From: Rhodococcus jostii NBRC 16295
Lineage (GTDB): Bacteria; Actinomycetota; Actinomycetes; Mycobacteriales; Mycobacteriaceae
NCBI RefSeq assembly: GCF_001894825.1
Contig: NZ_BCWY01000061.1
Coordinates: 1 to 62,126, forward strand
Direction: 5' to 3'
Length of the DNA: 62,126 nt
The position numbers were made by a program, and so were the translations under genes. Each line of letters starts with the position of its first letter. The first letter of the stretch is position 1. Shown here piece after piece: positions 54,480 through 62,126 of this stretch. The notes under the pieces are model-generated. The model searched no databases, was not told the origin of the DNA, and was given only the letters and a program-made list of their open reading frames with translations.

Positions 54480-55328
54480 ATGGGGACAACCAGACTGGCC
54501 GCGCTGGCCGGCCACTTCGGCCGGGACGTCGAGCGGGCGCTGCTCAAGCTCGACGCACTGATCGCCAAGGCGCGCAGCGACGGCATCGACCTGCTCGTCC
54601 TCCCCGACGCGTGCCTCGGCGGCTATATCTCCGACCTGCGCAGCCCCGACCCGGACGAACTCCCGCCCGCGCTCGCGGCGGACGGGTCGGAACTGCAGGC
54701 GATCGCACGGATGGCAGGATCGATGACCGTGTGCATCGGCTACACCGAATTGTGCGACGGTGTCCGGTACAACACCGCCGCGTGCGTCACCGGTGACGGA
54801 ATTCTCGGCAGCCACCGCAAGGTCCACCAGCCTGCCGGTGAGTCGCTCGCCTACGCCGCGGGCGAAGCGTTCACCGCATTCGACACCCCGGTCGGGCGGA
54901 TGGGAATGCTCATCGACTACGACAAGACCTTCCCCGAGGCCGCCCGCACGCTGGCGCTCGACGGGGCCCGGATCATCTCGGTCCTCTCCGCCTGGCCGGC
55001 CAGCGTCACCGATCGCGCCGAACGGCTGGCACAGGACCGGCAGTCCCGGCTGTTCGACCTCTACGACTCCGCACGGGCGGCCGAAAACCAGGTGGTGCTG
55101 GTGTCGTCGAACCAGACCGGCATCCAGGGCGGGCTGCGTTTCCTGGGACAGGCGAAGGTGGTCGGCCCCGGCGGCGACGTCCTCGCCCGCACCGGAGTCA
55201 AAGGCGGCCTCGCCGTCGCCGACCTCGACGTCGACTACGAAATCGACCGGGCCCGGAAGGTGCTGCGGCACCTGGAGGAACGACGGGTCGACACCTACCG
55301 GTCATTGCTCGAGAAAGGTCGTCCCTGA
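54480..55328 (+). CDS. Nitrilase-fold protein lacking catalytic Glu and Cys (Nit1C)
   Basis: The 282-aa protein is a close paralogue of the nitrilase at 51983 (ACLGGY, RKVHQP, TPVGRMGM, YDK-FPEAARTLALDGA). Two triad positions are changed: Glu43 is Asp (LVLPDACLGGY) and the nucleophile Cys is Asp146 (MLIDYDKTFPEAAR). Only Lys114 is kept. The Asp codon GAC at the Cys position differs from TGC at two bases, so a single sequencing error cannot explain it. The rest of the fold looks intact. It may be a non-catalytic partner of the true nitrilase or have a different activity. It has a weak ribosome-binding site, 4 nt after the flavoprotein stop. Confidence 0.9.
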   Translation: MGTTRLAALAGHFGRDVERALLKLDALIAKARSDGIDLLVLPDACLGGYISDLRSPDPDELPPALAADGSELQAIARMAGSMTVCIGYTELCDGVRYNTAACVTGDGILGSHRKVHQPAGESLAYAAGEAFTAFDTPVGRMGMLIDYDKTFPEAARTLALDGARIISVLSAWPASVTDRAERLAQDRQSRLFDLYDSARAAENQVVLVSSNQTGIQGGLRFLGQAKVVGPGGDVLARTGVKGGLAVADLDVDYEIDRARKVLRHLEERRVDTYRSLLEKGRP

Positions 55329-55329
55329 C

Positions 55330-56403
55330 GTGCGCATCGCGCTGCTGACGTACTCCACCAAGCCGCGCGGCGGCGTCGTTCATACCCTCGCGCTGGCCGA
55401 GGCGCTGGCACGGCAGGGCGCCGACGTCACCGTGTGGTCGTTGGGGCGCGGCGGGGACGACGCCTTCTTCCGGAAGGTCGACCACGCCGTGACCGTGCGC
55501 ATCGTGCCGTTCGCCGCGCGGGACGGTGAAGATGTGGGCGACCGGATCCTGCGGTCCATCGCCGTCCTCGCCGAGGCGTTCACCCCCGACGCCTACGACA
55601 TCGTGCACGCCCAGGACTGCATCAGCGCGAACGCCGTCGGTCGATGTATCCGCACCATCCATCACCTGGATCAGTTCACCACTCCCTCGCTCGCTGCCTG
55701 CCACGAACGCGCGATCGTCGAGCCGTACGCCCGGATCTGCGTGTCCGAGGCCGTGGCCGCCGAAGTGCGCGCCGGGTGGGGGCTCGAACCCACCGTCATC
55801 CCGAACGGCGTCGACTCGGCCCGCTTCGAGAAAGCCGCCGCCGACGAGGCGGGGAGGCGCCGCTGGGCCGGCGAACTCGGTGACTACGTTCTCGCCGTCG
55901 GTGGCATCGAACCGCGCAAGGGCAGCATCGACCTCGTCGAGGCCTACGCTCTCCTTCGCCGCGACCGGCCGGACCTACGACTGGTGATCGCCGGCGGCGA
56001 AACGCTGTTCGACTACCGCAGCTATCGGGACGACTTCGACACCCGCTGCACACAACTCGGGGTGCAGCCGAACATTCTCGGCACGGTCGACGACGACGCC
56101 CTCCCCGCCCTGGTGGCGCAGGCCACCGTCTTCGCGTTCCTCTCCACCAAGGAGGGCTTCGGTCTGGCCGCCATGGAGGCACTCGCGGCGGGCGTGCCCG
56201 TAGTCGCCCGAGACCTCCCCGTCCTACGCGAGGTCTTCGGCAGCACCGTTCGGTTCGCGTCCACCCACCAGCAGATGGCTGACGCCCTCCGGCGCCCGAG
56301 CGACGCCGACCAGGTCGACCGTGGCCGCTCTCTGGCACGCGCGCACAGCTGGGACGACGCCGCCAGCGCGCATCTCGACTTCTACGCCGAGATGGGGCGC
56401 TGA
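55330..56403 (+). CDS. MSMEG_0565 family glycosyltransferase (Nit1C)
   Basis: The 357-aa GT-B (GT4) glycosyltransferase begins RIALLTYSTKPRGGVVHTLALAEAL. It has YDIVHAQDCISANAVG, VIPNGVDSARF, VGGIEPRKGSIDLVEAY and the donor-binding STKEGFGLAAMEALAAGVPVV. The GTG at 55330 lies 1 nt after the preceding stop, so it is the last gene of the cluster. Glycosylation of a small cluster product is the simple reading. Confidence 0.93.
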   Translation: MRIALLTYSTKPRGGVVHTLALAEALARQGADVTVWSLGRGGDDAFFRKVDHAVTVRIVPFAARDGEDVGDRILRSIAVLAEAFTPDAYDIVHAQDCISANAVGRCIRTIHHLDQFTTPSLAACHERAIVEPYARICVSEAVAAEVRAGWGLEPTVIPNGVDSARFEKAAADEAGRRRWAGELGDYVLAVGGIEPRKGSIDLVEAYALLRRDRPDLRLVIAGGETLFDYRSYRDDFDTRCTQLGVQPNILGTVDDDALPALVAQATVFAFLSTKEGFGLAAMEALAAGVPVVARDLPVLREVFGSTVRFASTHQQMADALRRPSDADQVDRGRSLARAHSWDDAASAHLDFYAEMGR

Positions 56404-56507
56404 GAAGACAGCGGGTCGAATGTCGTCGAAGACCTCGAATAGTCCGCTGCCGGCGGACACCAGGATCAGGGCTGACGTGACCACCCGCCGCATGCCGAAG
56501 CGTTCCC

Positions 56508-57905
56508 TCAGCGTCGCCACGACGAGCCAGGCGTAGCGCGGTCGTGGTGGCGCGGACCGGGCCGGCTTCGACGGGAGCTGCGGTGGTGCGATCTCGGATG
56601 TGACGAAGGCAATTCGCCTTCGGTGATGGATTCGGCAGCCTGGTGCTTCGCGCTGGTGCCGGTGGTAACAAGCGCTACGGCCGCCGCGACGGTCAGAACC
56701 GCGCCGAACAGGGCGACCGCGAGGGAGAGTCCGAACGTGTCGGCGGCGTAGCCGACCAGGACGGAGAGGATTCCGGCTGGGATGTAGCCGCCGATATTGA
56801 AGACCGCGTTGGACTCCGCGCGTTTCTCGGCCGGAACGTGTGTGGCGATCAGGGACAGGCCGGCGAGTTGGCCGAGACCCTGTGCGGCGCCGGCGAGGAG
56901 CGCCGCGATGATCGCGAGGGCAGCGACCGGGAAGACGGTGACGGCCAGAACCATGAAGATCATCGCGGCGATCGCGGCGATCGAGCTGAGGGTGAGGTGA
57001 GCGCGTGTGGTCAGGCGGGACAGAGCGAACTGGATGCCGGTGGCCACCAGGAACATGGCGCAGGCGACCGCGCCGGCCACGAACACGCCGGGCATGCCGA
57101 CGAAACGGAGCACGGTCGGGCCCAATGAGAGCACGAATGACGTGGCGGTGATGCCCGGCGCGAATGCGCCGATACCCCGGCGTAGCTCGCGGCGATTCTC
57201 CCGCGGCGCCGACGGCAGGGCCAGCAGGCGGGCCGCACTGGGCGCGGAGGAACGCTTCATCGGAAGCACGATCGCCACGATGAGGGCGCCGACCTCGACA
57301 AACAGCACGACGGAGAACACGAGCGTCTGGGGAGAAGACGAGTCGGACGCGGCCAGGCCACCGGCCAGCAACGGACCGAGACCGGCCCCGAAGACCATCG
57401 AGACGGAGGCGATGAGCGAACCGGTGCGCTTGTGGCGGTCGGGAGCGAGGTCGACGACCGCGGCCATGCCGGCTGTGACCGCCGCGCCGACGGCGGCGCC
57501 CGCAAGCAGTCGTGCGACCAAGAGCCAGATGATGTTCTGCGCACTCAGGAACAGCACCGCCGCGATCACCGCCGCCCCCAGACCCGGAACGAGCACCGCC
57601 TTCCGGCCGAACCGGTCTGCCAGGCGGCCTGCGACGACAAGCGCTGCGATCAGACCAACCATGTAGGTGGCGAAGATGACCGTCAGCAGACCCGAGTCGA
57701 AGCCCCATTCGGCCTGCCAGCGCGCATACAGCGGCGTCGCCGAGTTCGAGAGCAGGAAGATCGCCGTCACCGTTCCAGCTGCGGCGATGGACCACCCCAG
57801 GCCACCCTCTGTTGTGTCGCGACGTTGTCGCGGCACAACGCCGCTGCGCTCGCCTTCCGACAGCTGTTCGACTAAACTCGTACTAGTTCGCATGAATACG
57901 AACAT
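56508..57905 (-). CDS. MFS transporter
   Basis: The 465-aa major facilitator protein has about 12 hydrophobic segments, the loop motif GRLADRFGRKAVLVPG between spans 2 and 3, and LLAGAAVGAAV in span 4. The C-terminal 35 or so residues are Arg/His/Ser-rich and look like read-through past a lost stop. ATG 57905 and ATG 57893 are both possible. It is divergent from the ArsR gene, which is its likely repressor, and convergent with the Nit1C cluster. It could export the cluster product or a toxic compound. Confidence 0.88.
   Translation of the reverse strand: MFVFMRTSTSLVEQLSEGERSGVVPRQRRDTTEGGLGWSIAAAGTVTAIFLLSNSATPLYARWQAEWGFDSGLLTVIFATYMVGLIAALVVAGRLADRFGRKAVLVPGLGAAVIAAVLFLSAQNIIWLLVARLLAGAAVGAAVTAGMAAVVDLAPDRHKRTGSLIASVSMVFGAGLGPLLAGGLAASDSSSPQTLVFSVVLFVEVGALIVAIVLPMKRSSAPSAARLLALPSAPRENRRELRRGIGAFAPGITATSFVLSLGPTVLRFVGMPGVFVAGAVACAMFLVATGIQFALSRLTTRAHLTLSSIAAIAAMIFMVLAVTVFPVAALAIIAALLAGAAQGLGQLAGLSLIATHVPAEKRAESNAVFNIGGYIPAGILSVLVGYAADTFGLSLAVALFGAVLTVAAAVALVTTGTSAKHQAAESITEGELPSSHPRSHHRSSRRSRPGPRHHDRATPGSSWRR
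57886..57903. promoter_or_regulatory. Inverted repeat GTTCG-N8-CGAAC at MFS start
   Basis: Arms GTTCG (57886-57890) and CGAAC (57899-57903) overlap the possible MFS start codons in the AT-rich gap between MFS and ArsR. This position suits an ArsR-family operator. Confidence 0.5.
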
Positions 57906-57935
57906 AACCTGCAGTACGATAAAAGTCGAACAAGG

Positions 57936-58325
57936 ATGGAAAGTCACGTGCTGAACACGCTCGCCCCGACGTACACCGACTCGCCCACCGGGCTGGAATC
58001 GCCGCCACGCCTGCCCGAGCCAGACCCCGATCAGATTCGGCTCGAGAAGGTCTTCGCCGTCCTGTCCGAGCCGCTGCGGCTCACGATCGTGCAACGGTTG
58101 CTGACCTCCTCGGACGAGTTCGACCACACCTGCGGCTGGTTCGGATTCGATCGCCCGAAGTCCACACTGACGCATCACTTCAAGGCGTTGCGTGAGGCAG
58201 GTGTCATCACCCAGCGGCAGTACGGGATGGAGCGCCGCAGTCGGGTTCGACTCGACGACCTCAATGAGCGATTTCCCGGCCTCGTCGAACTCATCCTGTC
58301 TTGGGAGGCTGCGCCGTCGACGTAG
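57936..58325 (+). CDS. ArsR-type winged helix regulator
   Basis: The 129-aa regulator has an ArsR/SmtB-like winged helix (EKVFAVLSEPLRLTIVQRLL, then STLTHHFKALREAGVITQRQ, about residues 37-95) and a C-terminal dimer helix. ATG 57936 has its AAGG too close. The GTG at 57948, with AAGGA about 10 nt upstream, is an alternative start. Cys in HTCGW is isolated, so metal sensing is not evident. It likely represses the divergent MFS gene. Confidence 0.9.
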   Translation: MESHVLNTLAPTYTDSPTGLESPPRLPEPDPDQIRLEKVFAVLSEPLRLTIVQRLLTSSDEFDHTCGWFGFDRPKSTLTHHFKALREAGVITQRQYGMERRSRVRLDDLNERFPGLVELILSWEAAPST

Positions 58326-58539
58326 TAACACGATGCGGATTTCGGGATACCGGCCGCGCCGTTCCAGGCGGCACAGGGTCTGCCAGAACTACTTCCGTCT
58401 CCGGCATCCAGATCATCGACCAGGTAGTGGCGCGACGATGCACCAGCGGCCCGACTGGCGGTGGCCAGCTCGGGCGGCGGGCCCAACCGTCAGCCCGAAG
58501 CCGAGAGAGATTCACAGGGCGTATCAACTGAGCACTATT

Positions 58540-58800
58540 TCAATCGGTGTCGACGATTCCGTTGGTGCGCAGAACCTTTGCTACGTCGGTGGCGTCGATG
58601 TCGTCGTTGAAGTCGATGGTCCCGACAACCTGCAACCGGTGTGCCGGATCGGCGAGGACGGCGTCGCGAACTCGCTGGCCTCGGCCCAGTTGTACAGGAT
58701 CGACGACGAGTCGGCCGTACGACCGGTTGCCCAGTCGAGGCCACCGTTGCTGTTCAGCCATTCGATCAGGTTGGCGAAGAGCAGCAGGGTGGCCGGCGCG
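58540..58800 (-). pseudogene. serC: Internal fragment of phosphoserine aminotransferase serC
   Basis: On the - strand the frame from about 58800 reads PATLLLFANLIEWLNSNGGL, then DWATGRTADSSSILYNW and AEASEFATP. After a one-base loss near 58650 the next frame gives ADPAHRLQVVGTIDF and AKVLRTNGIVDTD. These are consecutive parts of actinobacterial SerC. The active-site half and the C-terminal end are missing. The fragment ends within about 20 bp of the left edge of repeat copy 2, so it marks the recombination joint. Confidence 0.75.
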
Positions 58801-58825
58801 TCCAGCCTCGGCGTCCGCTACCGAC

Positions 58826-59272
58826 TCACCGCGGGCGGCTCTCGGCGAGCCCACCGACACCGACAGACGGCGAACTGTCCGCGAGGATCTTGAAGACCCC
58901 CGTCACCGTGGCCACCACCGCGTCGTTCACCCGCAGGTCGGAGTCCGCGAAGACGATCGATGCCGTGCGCCGAACGATACGCGGTGAGCTCGTCAAGAGG
59001 TCCCCGACCCGGACGGTACCGAGGAAATTGACACTCAGCTGCACCGTCGCCATGTTCTGCGTGCCGGTTTCGGCGAGGGCGGTCGATCCGAGAGCGCGGT
59101 CGGCGAAGGCCATGATCAGTCCCCCTTGCACGACTCCTCGAAGGTTTCGATGTTTGAGCTCACACCGCAGTCCGTACTCCCGTGCACCGTCTTCTCTGTG
59201 ACGCAGTAGCAGTGGACCGATCAGCCCGATGAACCCGCCGTCGTGCACCTCGTCCCAAACGACTTCGCTCAC
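58826..59272 (-). CDS. Hotdog-fold (PaaI-like) acyl-CoA thioesterase, intact copy
   Basis: The 148-aa thioesterase has the PaaI pattern: GGLIMAFADRALGSTA helix, VQLSVNFLGTVRVGD strand and ADSDLRVNDAVVATVTGVFK. GTG 59272 has AGAGG 6 nt upstream and an in-frame TAG just before it, so this is the only long start. It is the distal gene of module copy 2, 188 nt after the hydrolase stop. It would release a free acid from an acyl-CoA made by the same pathway. Confidence 0.9.
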   Translation of the reverse strand: MSEVVWDEVHDGGFIGLIGPLLLRHREDGAREYGLRCELKHRNLRGVVQGGLIMAFADRALGSTALAETGTQNMATVQLSVNFLGTVRVGDLLTSSPRIVRRTASIVFADSDLRVNDAVVATVTGVFKILADSSPSVGVGGLAESRPR

Positions 59273-59460
59273 GCCGAACCTCTACTTCCATCCTGTTCGA
59301 TCTTCCATACCCATCGAGTCGGGTCGCGAGCTGATGGGCGGCGCGGAGCCGCCGACGGCGAGGGTGGAGGAACTCGCCCGCCGACGGCCCCGCGAGGTTG
59401 CGTCGGCCGCGTGCCTCGTGACCACCACGAGCACTGCCGGCTGCGCAACCGGTCAGTGGG

Positions 59461-60345
59461 TTACCGGGTAGCCGACAACACCTTCGACGGCACGGCCGCG
59501 TCACGGATTTCCCACAGCACCGGCTTGATGCACCGGAAGAACTGCTCGGGGTCCTCACTCATCGGAAAGTGCCCGAGTCCCGCCATCGGAAGAACCTTCG
59601 CGCCCTCGATCCGCGCGCCGAGCTCCTGCGCTTCCTCCGGCCCCGTCGCGAAATCGTATTCGCCGTTGAGGATGTACACCGCAGTCCTCGACGTGTCGAT
59701 GTTCTTCGCCGTTTCCCGAAGATCGTGCTCCACGCTGTAGTACTGCAGGTCACCCTTGAACACCGGCGGGGAGCCCTGACTGTAGACCCAGGTCGTTTCC
59801 CTCCGGCCGACCTCCGGCGCCGTCGGTGAGGTCAGCGCGTACATCGCCGCCGGCTTCGAGTCGTTGCTGATCTCGGGGTGGAACCAGTAGTCGAGGTAAT
59901 AGCCGGGCGAATGCAGCGCCGCCTCCAGGCCGATCACCGCACGGAACACGCCGGGGTAGTGCAAGGCCAGATCCGGGGCGAGGTTGCCGCCCATCGAACT
60001 ACCCATATACACCGCGTCCTCGCAGTCGAGGGCCTCGGCCAGGGCAACGACGAACTTCATGAAGAAGTCCTGGGTCAGGGTGTACTCCTGCTCCCACCAC
60101 CGCACCGACAGCGGCGGCAACGATCGACCGTGATACGGCAGATCCCACGAGATCACACGGAACTGGGAGGTGATCTCCTCGTCCTCGAGCAGATGAGGAT
60201 ACTGGCGGCCGTCACAGCCGGCGGTGTGCTGGAGAAGCAGCGGGATACCGGAACCGCTCTCCTCGTAATAGACCCGGTACTCGACGTCGTCGATCGTGAG
60301 ATGGACGTACCGCCCGACCGCCTTGTCGAACTTCGTCGTGGTCAT
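59461..60345 (-). CDS. Alpha/beta hydrolase (copy 2)
   Basis: This 294-aa protein is nearly identical to the one at 1568-2452. Changes include LYL to VHL near residue 14, R to P near 50, G to D near 108 and two at the C-terminus. None lies in the triad (Ser117, Asp231, His259). ATGA overlaps the SCP2-like gene (60342-60345). The few differences sit mostly at non-conserved positions, so both copies look functional. Confidence 0.92.
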   Translation of the reverse strand: MTTTKFDKAVGRYVHLTIDDVEYRVYYEESGSGIPLLLQHTAGCDGRQYPHLLEDEEITSQFRVISWDLPYHGRSLPPLSVRWWEQEYTLTQDFFMKFVVALAEALDCEDAVYMGSSMGGNLAPDLALHYPGVFRAVIGLEAALHSPGYYLDYWFHPEISNDSKPAAMYALTSPTAPEVGRRETTWVYSQGSPPVFKGDLQYYSVEHDLRETAKNIDTSRTAVYILNGEYDFATGPEEAQELGARIEGAKVLPMAGLGHFPMSEDPEQFFRCIKPVLWEIRDAAVPSKVLSATR

Positions 60346-60749
60346 TTCGCCTCCTCGGCAACCTTGGTGTACGAACGCATGAAATCGAACAGTCGCCTCA
60401 GCGCCGCGTAATAGGCGAAGAACATTTTCATGTCTCCCCCATAGCGGAAGTTGTGTCGTGACACCGCCGAGAACAGGTCCTGATAGAACGGGCGAGGGAC
60501 CCGCTGGAAAAACTTGCTCCATTCTTCGATCGGCGCCGAGATCTCGATGTCGTAGTTCCGCGCCACCGTCATGAGGTTGTTGCCCTCGGGCGGTGCCATG
60601 GACTCGAGGTGTCCGTCCCGAATCACCAGCACGTAGGTCTCATCGCCGATCTCCAACCGGACGATGGCGTTCCAGAAGCGCGCCGCAATCTTGAATTCGG
60701 GATCCAAGTTGAGCGCCTCCGTGAACCTCTCCGTGTCCACAAATGGCAT
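60342..60749 (-). CDS. SCP2-like small protein (copy 2)
   Basis: The 135-aa protein differs from copy 1 (2449-2856) only by Asn to Lys near the C-terminus (SYTKVAEEAK). Sequence upstream of the ATG, including AAGGGAAA, is identical over 40 or so bases. First gene of module copy 2, under the promoter/operator at 60850-60910. Confidence 0.82.
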   Translation of the reverse strand: MPFVDTERFTEALNLDPEFKIAARFWNAIVRLEIGDETYVLVIRDGHLESMAPPEGNNLMTVARNYDIEISAPIEEWSKFFQRVPRPFYQDLFSAVSRHNFRYGGDMKMFFAYYAALRRLFDFMRSYTKVAEEAK

Positions 60750-60849
60750 GAGATTTCCCTTTCTAGGAAGTCACTAATCGAACTGCGATCACACGCGGGC
60801 GGCGTGGGTTAGCGAGACATGGCGGCCGCGGGCCGCCCTTTTCGGAACA

Positions 60850-60910
60850 GTGCCGTTCACCGGCACGCCATGTCAGTTTAGTGTATGTGCACCAGCTCAC
60901 AACTTGTCAA
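60850..60910 (-). promoter_or_regulatory. Promoter and IclR-type operator of module copy 2
   Basis: On the - strand: TTGACA (60905-60910), 17-nt spacer, CATACA (60882-60887), then GTGCCG-TTCAC-CGGCAC (60850-60866), a perfect operator at about +9 to +25. The region from 60911 to 61217 holds no supported gene. Confidence 0.75.
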
Positions 60911-61217
60911 TGCGTGATTACCGCTGAAGTCCCCGGCGCACCCAGGATGTGCACCGATTTGTGAGTTGCTCCAGACAGGGACAAGTGTTCTTCCCGGCGC
61001 CGACGCCACACCGCCCCACAAGATCTGGCGATAAGCGAAACAATCCGACGCGGTGCTTCTCACCTGAGAGTGGCGTGGACGCGGTCAATTTTCCGGCGAA
61101 GTCCGGCCAGCGCCAGGCAGGTACCGGAGAACGACAGACAAGAGCGCCATCTCGGCACCCTGGCACGGTCACCGGCTCCTATGAAGGCGCCCCTGGTCCC
61201 ACTCACCGGCGGAGGAC

Positions 61218-61281
61218 TTGACCAATGCGCACCAGCACGGCATTCTGTTCGATATCGGAACACTGTGCCGTCTAGAGGCAC
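61218..61281 (+). promoter_or_regulatory. Promoter and IclR-type operator of acyl-CoA dehydrogenase
   Basis: TTGACC (61218-61223), 17-nt spacer and CATTCT (61241-61246) form a promoter. GTGCCG-TCTAG-AGGCAC (61265-61281), one mismatch from the operator, lies at about +12 to +28. Just upstream, GTTC-N7-GAAC (61248-61262) may be a second half-site pair. Confidence 0.68.
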
Positions 61282-61301
61282 GGATGAAGGGTTGACACCG
61301 C

Positions 61302-62126
61302 ATGACTGCTGTAGTGGACGACGTCGGGTCGTCAGGAGCCGGATATCTCACCGACGAGCGGCTCGCGATCCAGGCGATGGCGCGGGAGTTCGCCGCCAGG
61401 GAAGTGCTGCCCGTGGCGAACGAACTCGATCCGGTCAAGGGCGAGATCCCGATGGAACTACGCCGGAAGATGGCCGACCTCGGCTTCTTCGGTGTCCTGA
61501 TTCCCGAGGAATACGGCGGGTTGGGGCTCGGGGTCTTCGAGTACGCCCTCATCGTCGAGGAACTGGCCCGCGCCTGGATGAGTGTGTCCAGCCTGATCGC
61601 TCGCGGCCAGCAATTCACCGCCGGCTTCACCGAGCAACAACGCCGAACGTACCTGCCGCGGATGGCCACGGGCGAGTTCCTCAGCGCCTTCGCCCTCTCC
61701 GAACCCGACGCCGGTTCCGATGTGGCAGCACTGTCCACCCGCGCACGCAAGGAAGCCGACGGGTGGCGGATCAGCGGCCAGAAGATGTGGTGCACCTTCG
61801 CCGACGGAGCCGACTACCTCCAGGTATTCGCCCGCACCGCACCGCTCGACCGCGACCACCGCTCCCGCGGAATCAGCTGCTTCATCATGCCCAAACCCCG
61901 CGGAGAGCTGCCCCCCGGGGTGACGGGCACACCGGTACGCAAGATCGGATACCACGGCTGGAAGACCTGGGAGCTGTCCTTCGACAACGCCCACGCCGCG
62001 GACGACTCCATGGTCGGCCCCGAAGGCGAGGGCTTCAAGGTCGCCATGGGCGACCTCGAGACCGCCCGAATCCACACCGCCGCACGCGCGATCGGCGTCG
62101 CCCGCGGAGCGCTCGAGGACTCGATC
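61302..62126 (+). CDS. Acyl-CoA dehydrogenase (partial, runs off the window)
   Basis: The first 275 residues of an acyl-CoA dehydrogenase are present: LTDERLAIQAMAREFAAREV, GVLIPEEYGGLGLG, FALSEPDAGSDVAAL (FAD binding), KMWCTFADGADYLQVFART and FDNAHAADDSMVGPEGEGF. The catalytic Glu region lies beyond the window. The ATG at 61302 follows GAAGGG at 12 nt. With the shared IclR-type operator upstream, it probably belongs to the same pathway as the thioesterase/hydrolase module. Confidence 0.93.
   Translation, partial: MTAVVDDVGSSGAGYLTDERLAIQAMAREFAAREVLPVANELDPVKGEIPMELRRKMADLGFFGVLIPEEYGGLGLGVFEYALIVEELARAWMSVSSLIARGQQFTAGFTEQQRRTYLPRMATGEFLSAFALSEPDAGSDVAALSTRARKEADGWRISGQKMWCTFADGADYLQVFARTAPLDRDHRSRGISCFIMPKPRGELPPGVTGTPVRKIGYHGWKTWELSFDNAHAADDSMVGPEGEGFKVAMGDLETARIHTAARAIGVARGALEDSI

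Larger units (their letters stand above)
58818..60810. repeat. Direct repeat copy 2 of thioesterase-hydrolase-SCP2 module
   Basis: Same orientation as 1053-2915 and near-identical over most of its length. This copy keeps the roughly 130 bp missing from copy 1, so all three genes are intact. The left edge begins at CTACCGAC, right after a serC fragment. The right edge fades into a diverged but recognisable promoter region. Confidence 0.93.

Noticed and set aside
57813..57841. Inverted repeat TTGTGTCGCGAC / GTCGCGGCACAA resembling the IclR operator
   Set aside because: The spacing and arm sequence differ from GTGCCG-N5-CGGCAC, and it lies within the MFS coding region.

Overview
The window is high-GC DNA with GTG and TTG starts, ATGA-coupled operons and Rhodococcus/Mycobacterium-type gene families (WhiB, NtaA-type monooxygenase, MSMEG_0565-0572 homologues). 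It most likely comes from a Rhodococcus-like actinobacterium, from an accessory catabolic replicon or region. No rRNA, tRNA, CRISPR array, integrase or intact transposase was seen. The density of broken genes and joined fragments points to repeated recombination.

Layout. 205-2856: an IclR regulator and copy 1 of a three-gene module (hotdog thioesterase, alpha/beta hydrolase, SCP2-like protein); the thioesterase is broken. 3420-6197: zinc alcohol dehydrogenase, an aldo/keto reductase with an in-frame amber codon, and a DUF2255 protein. 6423-10908: a sulfonate-type ABC importer with an FMN monooxygenase and an OsmC protein, divergent from a GntR regulator. 12022-17007: aldehyde dehydrogenase, small proteins and a large LuxR-type ATPase regulator. 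17008-18870: gene-poor. 18871-25257: an orphan binding lipoprotein, then an acyl-CoA operon (thiolase-like, DUF35, crotonase, ADP-forming acyl-CoA synthetase) that ends in a gene fragment.

27464-39578 is a myo-inositol catabolic cluster in two transcription units (ALDH, IolD, HpcH/HpaI aldolase, three Gfo/Idh/MocA oxidoreductases plus IolG, a 2-hydroxyacid dehydrogenase, SDR and IolE). Two adjacent genes in it are decayed. A 56-bp element precedes both units. 39728-41340 is a scrap zone: a frameshifted and partly inverted sugar-binding lipoprotein gene, the 3' tip of an acyl-CoA ligase, and a WhiB gene with an in-frame stop.

41402-48416 is a complete fatty-acid-to-polyhydroxyalkanoate operon (acyl-CoA ligase, PhaC, MaoC/PhaJ, PhaZ-like depolymerase, acyl-CoA dehydrogenase) with a divergent PucR-type regulator. 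48939-56403 is a Nit1C-type cluster: Sll0783/MSMEG_0572 homologue, radical SAM enzyme, GNAT-AIR synthase fusion, nitrilase, MSMEG_0570 protein, flavoprotein, a second nitrilase homologue lacking the catalytic Cys, and a glycosyltransferase. An MFS exporter and a divergent ArsR regulator follow. 58540-61301 holds a serC fragment and copy 2 of the opening module, now intact. The window ends inside an acyl-CoA dehydrogenase gene.

The two module copies are near-identical direct repeats about 57.8 kb apart and bracket most of the window. Both copies, the IclR gene and the final acyl-CoA dehydrogenase share an inverted repeat GTGCCG-N5-CGGCAC (or a one-mismatch version) close to recognisable promoters, which suggests one IclR regulon. 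The most unusual items are the PHA operon beside the Sll0783-containing Nit1C cluster, the inactive nitrilase paralogue, and the atypical cysteine spacing of the radical SAM enzyme.
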